This document shows, piece by piece, positions 63,631 to 64,000 of a DNA stretch of 64,000 bases. How positions within the stretch are numbered: the stretch's first letter is position 1; each line of letters opens with the position of its first letter. Source of the DNA: Enorma sp964624825 (GTDB lineage Bacteria; Actinomycetota; Coriobacteriia; Coriobacteriales; Coriobacteriaceae); assembly GCA_964624825.1 (NCBI GenBank), contig CAZUYD010000005.1:1-64000 (forward strand), given 5' to 3'. The notes beneath the pieces were generated by a model, which saw only the letters and a program-made list of their open reading frames with translations, had not been told where the DNA came from and did not search any database. Position numbers and translations under genes: made by a program.

Positions 63631-64000
63631 CTATTCGCCGTCCTTGATCGCGGCATACCAGGTCGCGCCGTCGTCGAGGCGCACCATACCGACCCGGCCG
63701 CGCGGCGTACCCGCGGCAGCGGAGCAATCGATGTCGATCCTGTCGGCTACGCCACCGGTCGCCGCGCAGGCACCAACCGGCACCACCATGCCGCGACCCT
63801 CTTCGTCAACGCATTCGCCTGCCGCTTCGCCCGCATAGCATGCGAGCGCGATCGAGGGCGTGTGCCCGGCAACTACAACAGGGCCGGTGCCGTCGGCGCC
63901 CACAAGCCCCGTCGGCGCACCCCAAAACTCCTCGCGCGTCCACAACAGTACCTCGGGGTCCTGGCTCGAAAGCATGTCCAGCAACTGCTCGCGCGACGCC
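63631..64000 (-). CDS. Metallophosphoesterase, C-terminal fragment (cut by window edge)
   Basis: The visible part encodes about 122 residues and the frame runs off the right edge. It has LLWTREEFWGAPTGL, VVVAGHTPSIAL (the GHTP metal-binding motif) and DRIDIDCSAAAGTPRGRVGMVRLDDG, typical of the C-terminal half of ApaH/PrpE-like serine/threonine phosphatases. The upstream catalytic GDxHG and GNHD motifs would lie outside the window. An internal TTG/ATG near 63984 should not be taken as the start. Confidence 0.8.
   Translation of the reverse strand, partial: ASREQLLDMLSSQDPEVLLWTREEFWGAPTGLVGADGTGPVVVAGHTPSIALACYAGEAAGECVDEEGRGMVVPVGACAATGGVADRIDIDCSAAAGTPRGRVGMVRLDDGATWYAAIKDGE

Noticed and set aside
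1..64000. CRISPR arrays, prophage, integrase or transposase genes
   Set aside because: No regularly spaced repeats and no recognisable mobile-element protein; only the two small inverted-repeat elements were found.

Overview
The window is a GC-rich, gene-dense bacterial chromosome segment of mostly core metabolism. The gene set points to an anaerobic, fermentative actinobacterium of the class Coriobacteriia (Collinsella / Olsenella / Enorma-like). The reasons are an arginine deiminase operon, Pta/AckA acetate fermentation, ATP-type PEP carboxykinase, a CarD-family regulator, a DUF3793 + flavodoxin pair, ECF transporters and phosphotrehalose metabolism. The assignment rests on gene content and codon style, not on a marker-gene search.

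Layout. 0.2-4.4 kb (-): arginine deiminase operon arcA-arcB-antiporter, behind an AT-rich regulatory region with phased ArgR-like boxes. 5.1-7.8 kb (+): polyphosphate kinase with a long low-complexity tail. 7.8-8.9 kb: a long inverted repeat and a frameshifted secreted-protein pseudogene. 8.9-12.6 kb (+): RNA m5U methyltransferase, DJ-1/PfpI protein, Maf, P1-family peptidase. 12.5-14.8 kb (-): glycosyltransferase and UDP-galactopyranose mutase. 15-17.3 kb: convergent pta and ackA. 17.4-21 kb (-): HIT protein, xseB, xseA, RNase D. 21.1-22 kb (+): lipid kinase. 22.2-27.6 kb (+): a 23-residue leader peptide with three consecutive Trp codons, an intrinsic terminator, two tandem TrpP-like ECF S components, a fused double EcfA ATPase, EcfT and an rRNA m5C methyltransferase. 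27.7-31 kb (-): a 47-residue membrane protein, DegV, ArgS. 31.2 kb (+): CarD-like regulator. 31.8-36.6 kb: an ABC half-transporter pair divergent from an AraC regulator. 36.7-48.2 kb (mostly -): flavodoxin, DUF3793, RF3, NADH pyrophosphatase, HD hydrolase (+), proA, proB, pncB, a coiled-coil membrane protein, a radical SAM protein, then tRNA-Ala(CGC). 48.7-48.9 kb: a 197-bp element bounded by perfect 27-bp inverted repeats. 49-54.2 kb: treC-treB (-) divergent from treR (+), with three near-identical palindromic operators between them. 54.8-58.3 kb (+): WecA-like transferase, trpS, Cof-type phosphatase. 58.8-61.8 kb (-): MGMT-like protein, B3/B4-domain protein, pckA. 62-63.4 kb (+): flippase-like protein. 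The right edge cuts a metallophosphoesterase.

The standout system is the apparent tryptophan-import operon (22.2-26.4 kb). Its leader peptide, antiterminator candidate and terminator look like ribosome-mediated transcription attenuation governing an ECF transporter instead of a biosynthetic operon. Other regulatory finds are the 21-bp-phased ArgR-like boxes before arcA and the CTTATT/AATAAG palindromes at the trehalose locus. The two intergenic inverted-repeat elements (8.0 and 48.7 kb) have no explanation from neighbouring genes.
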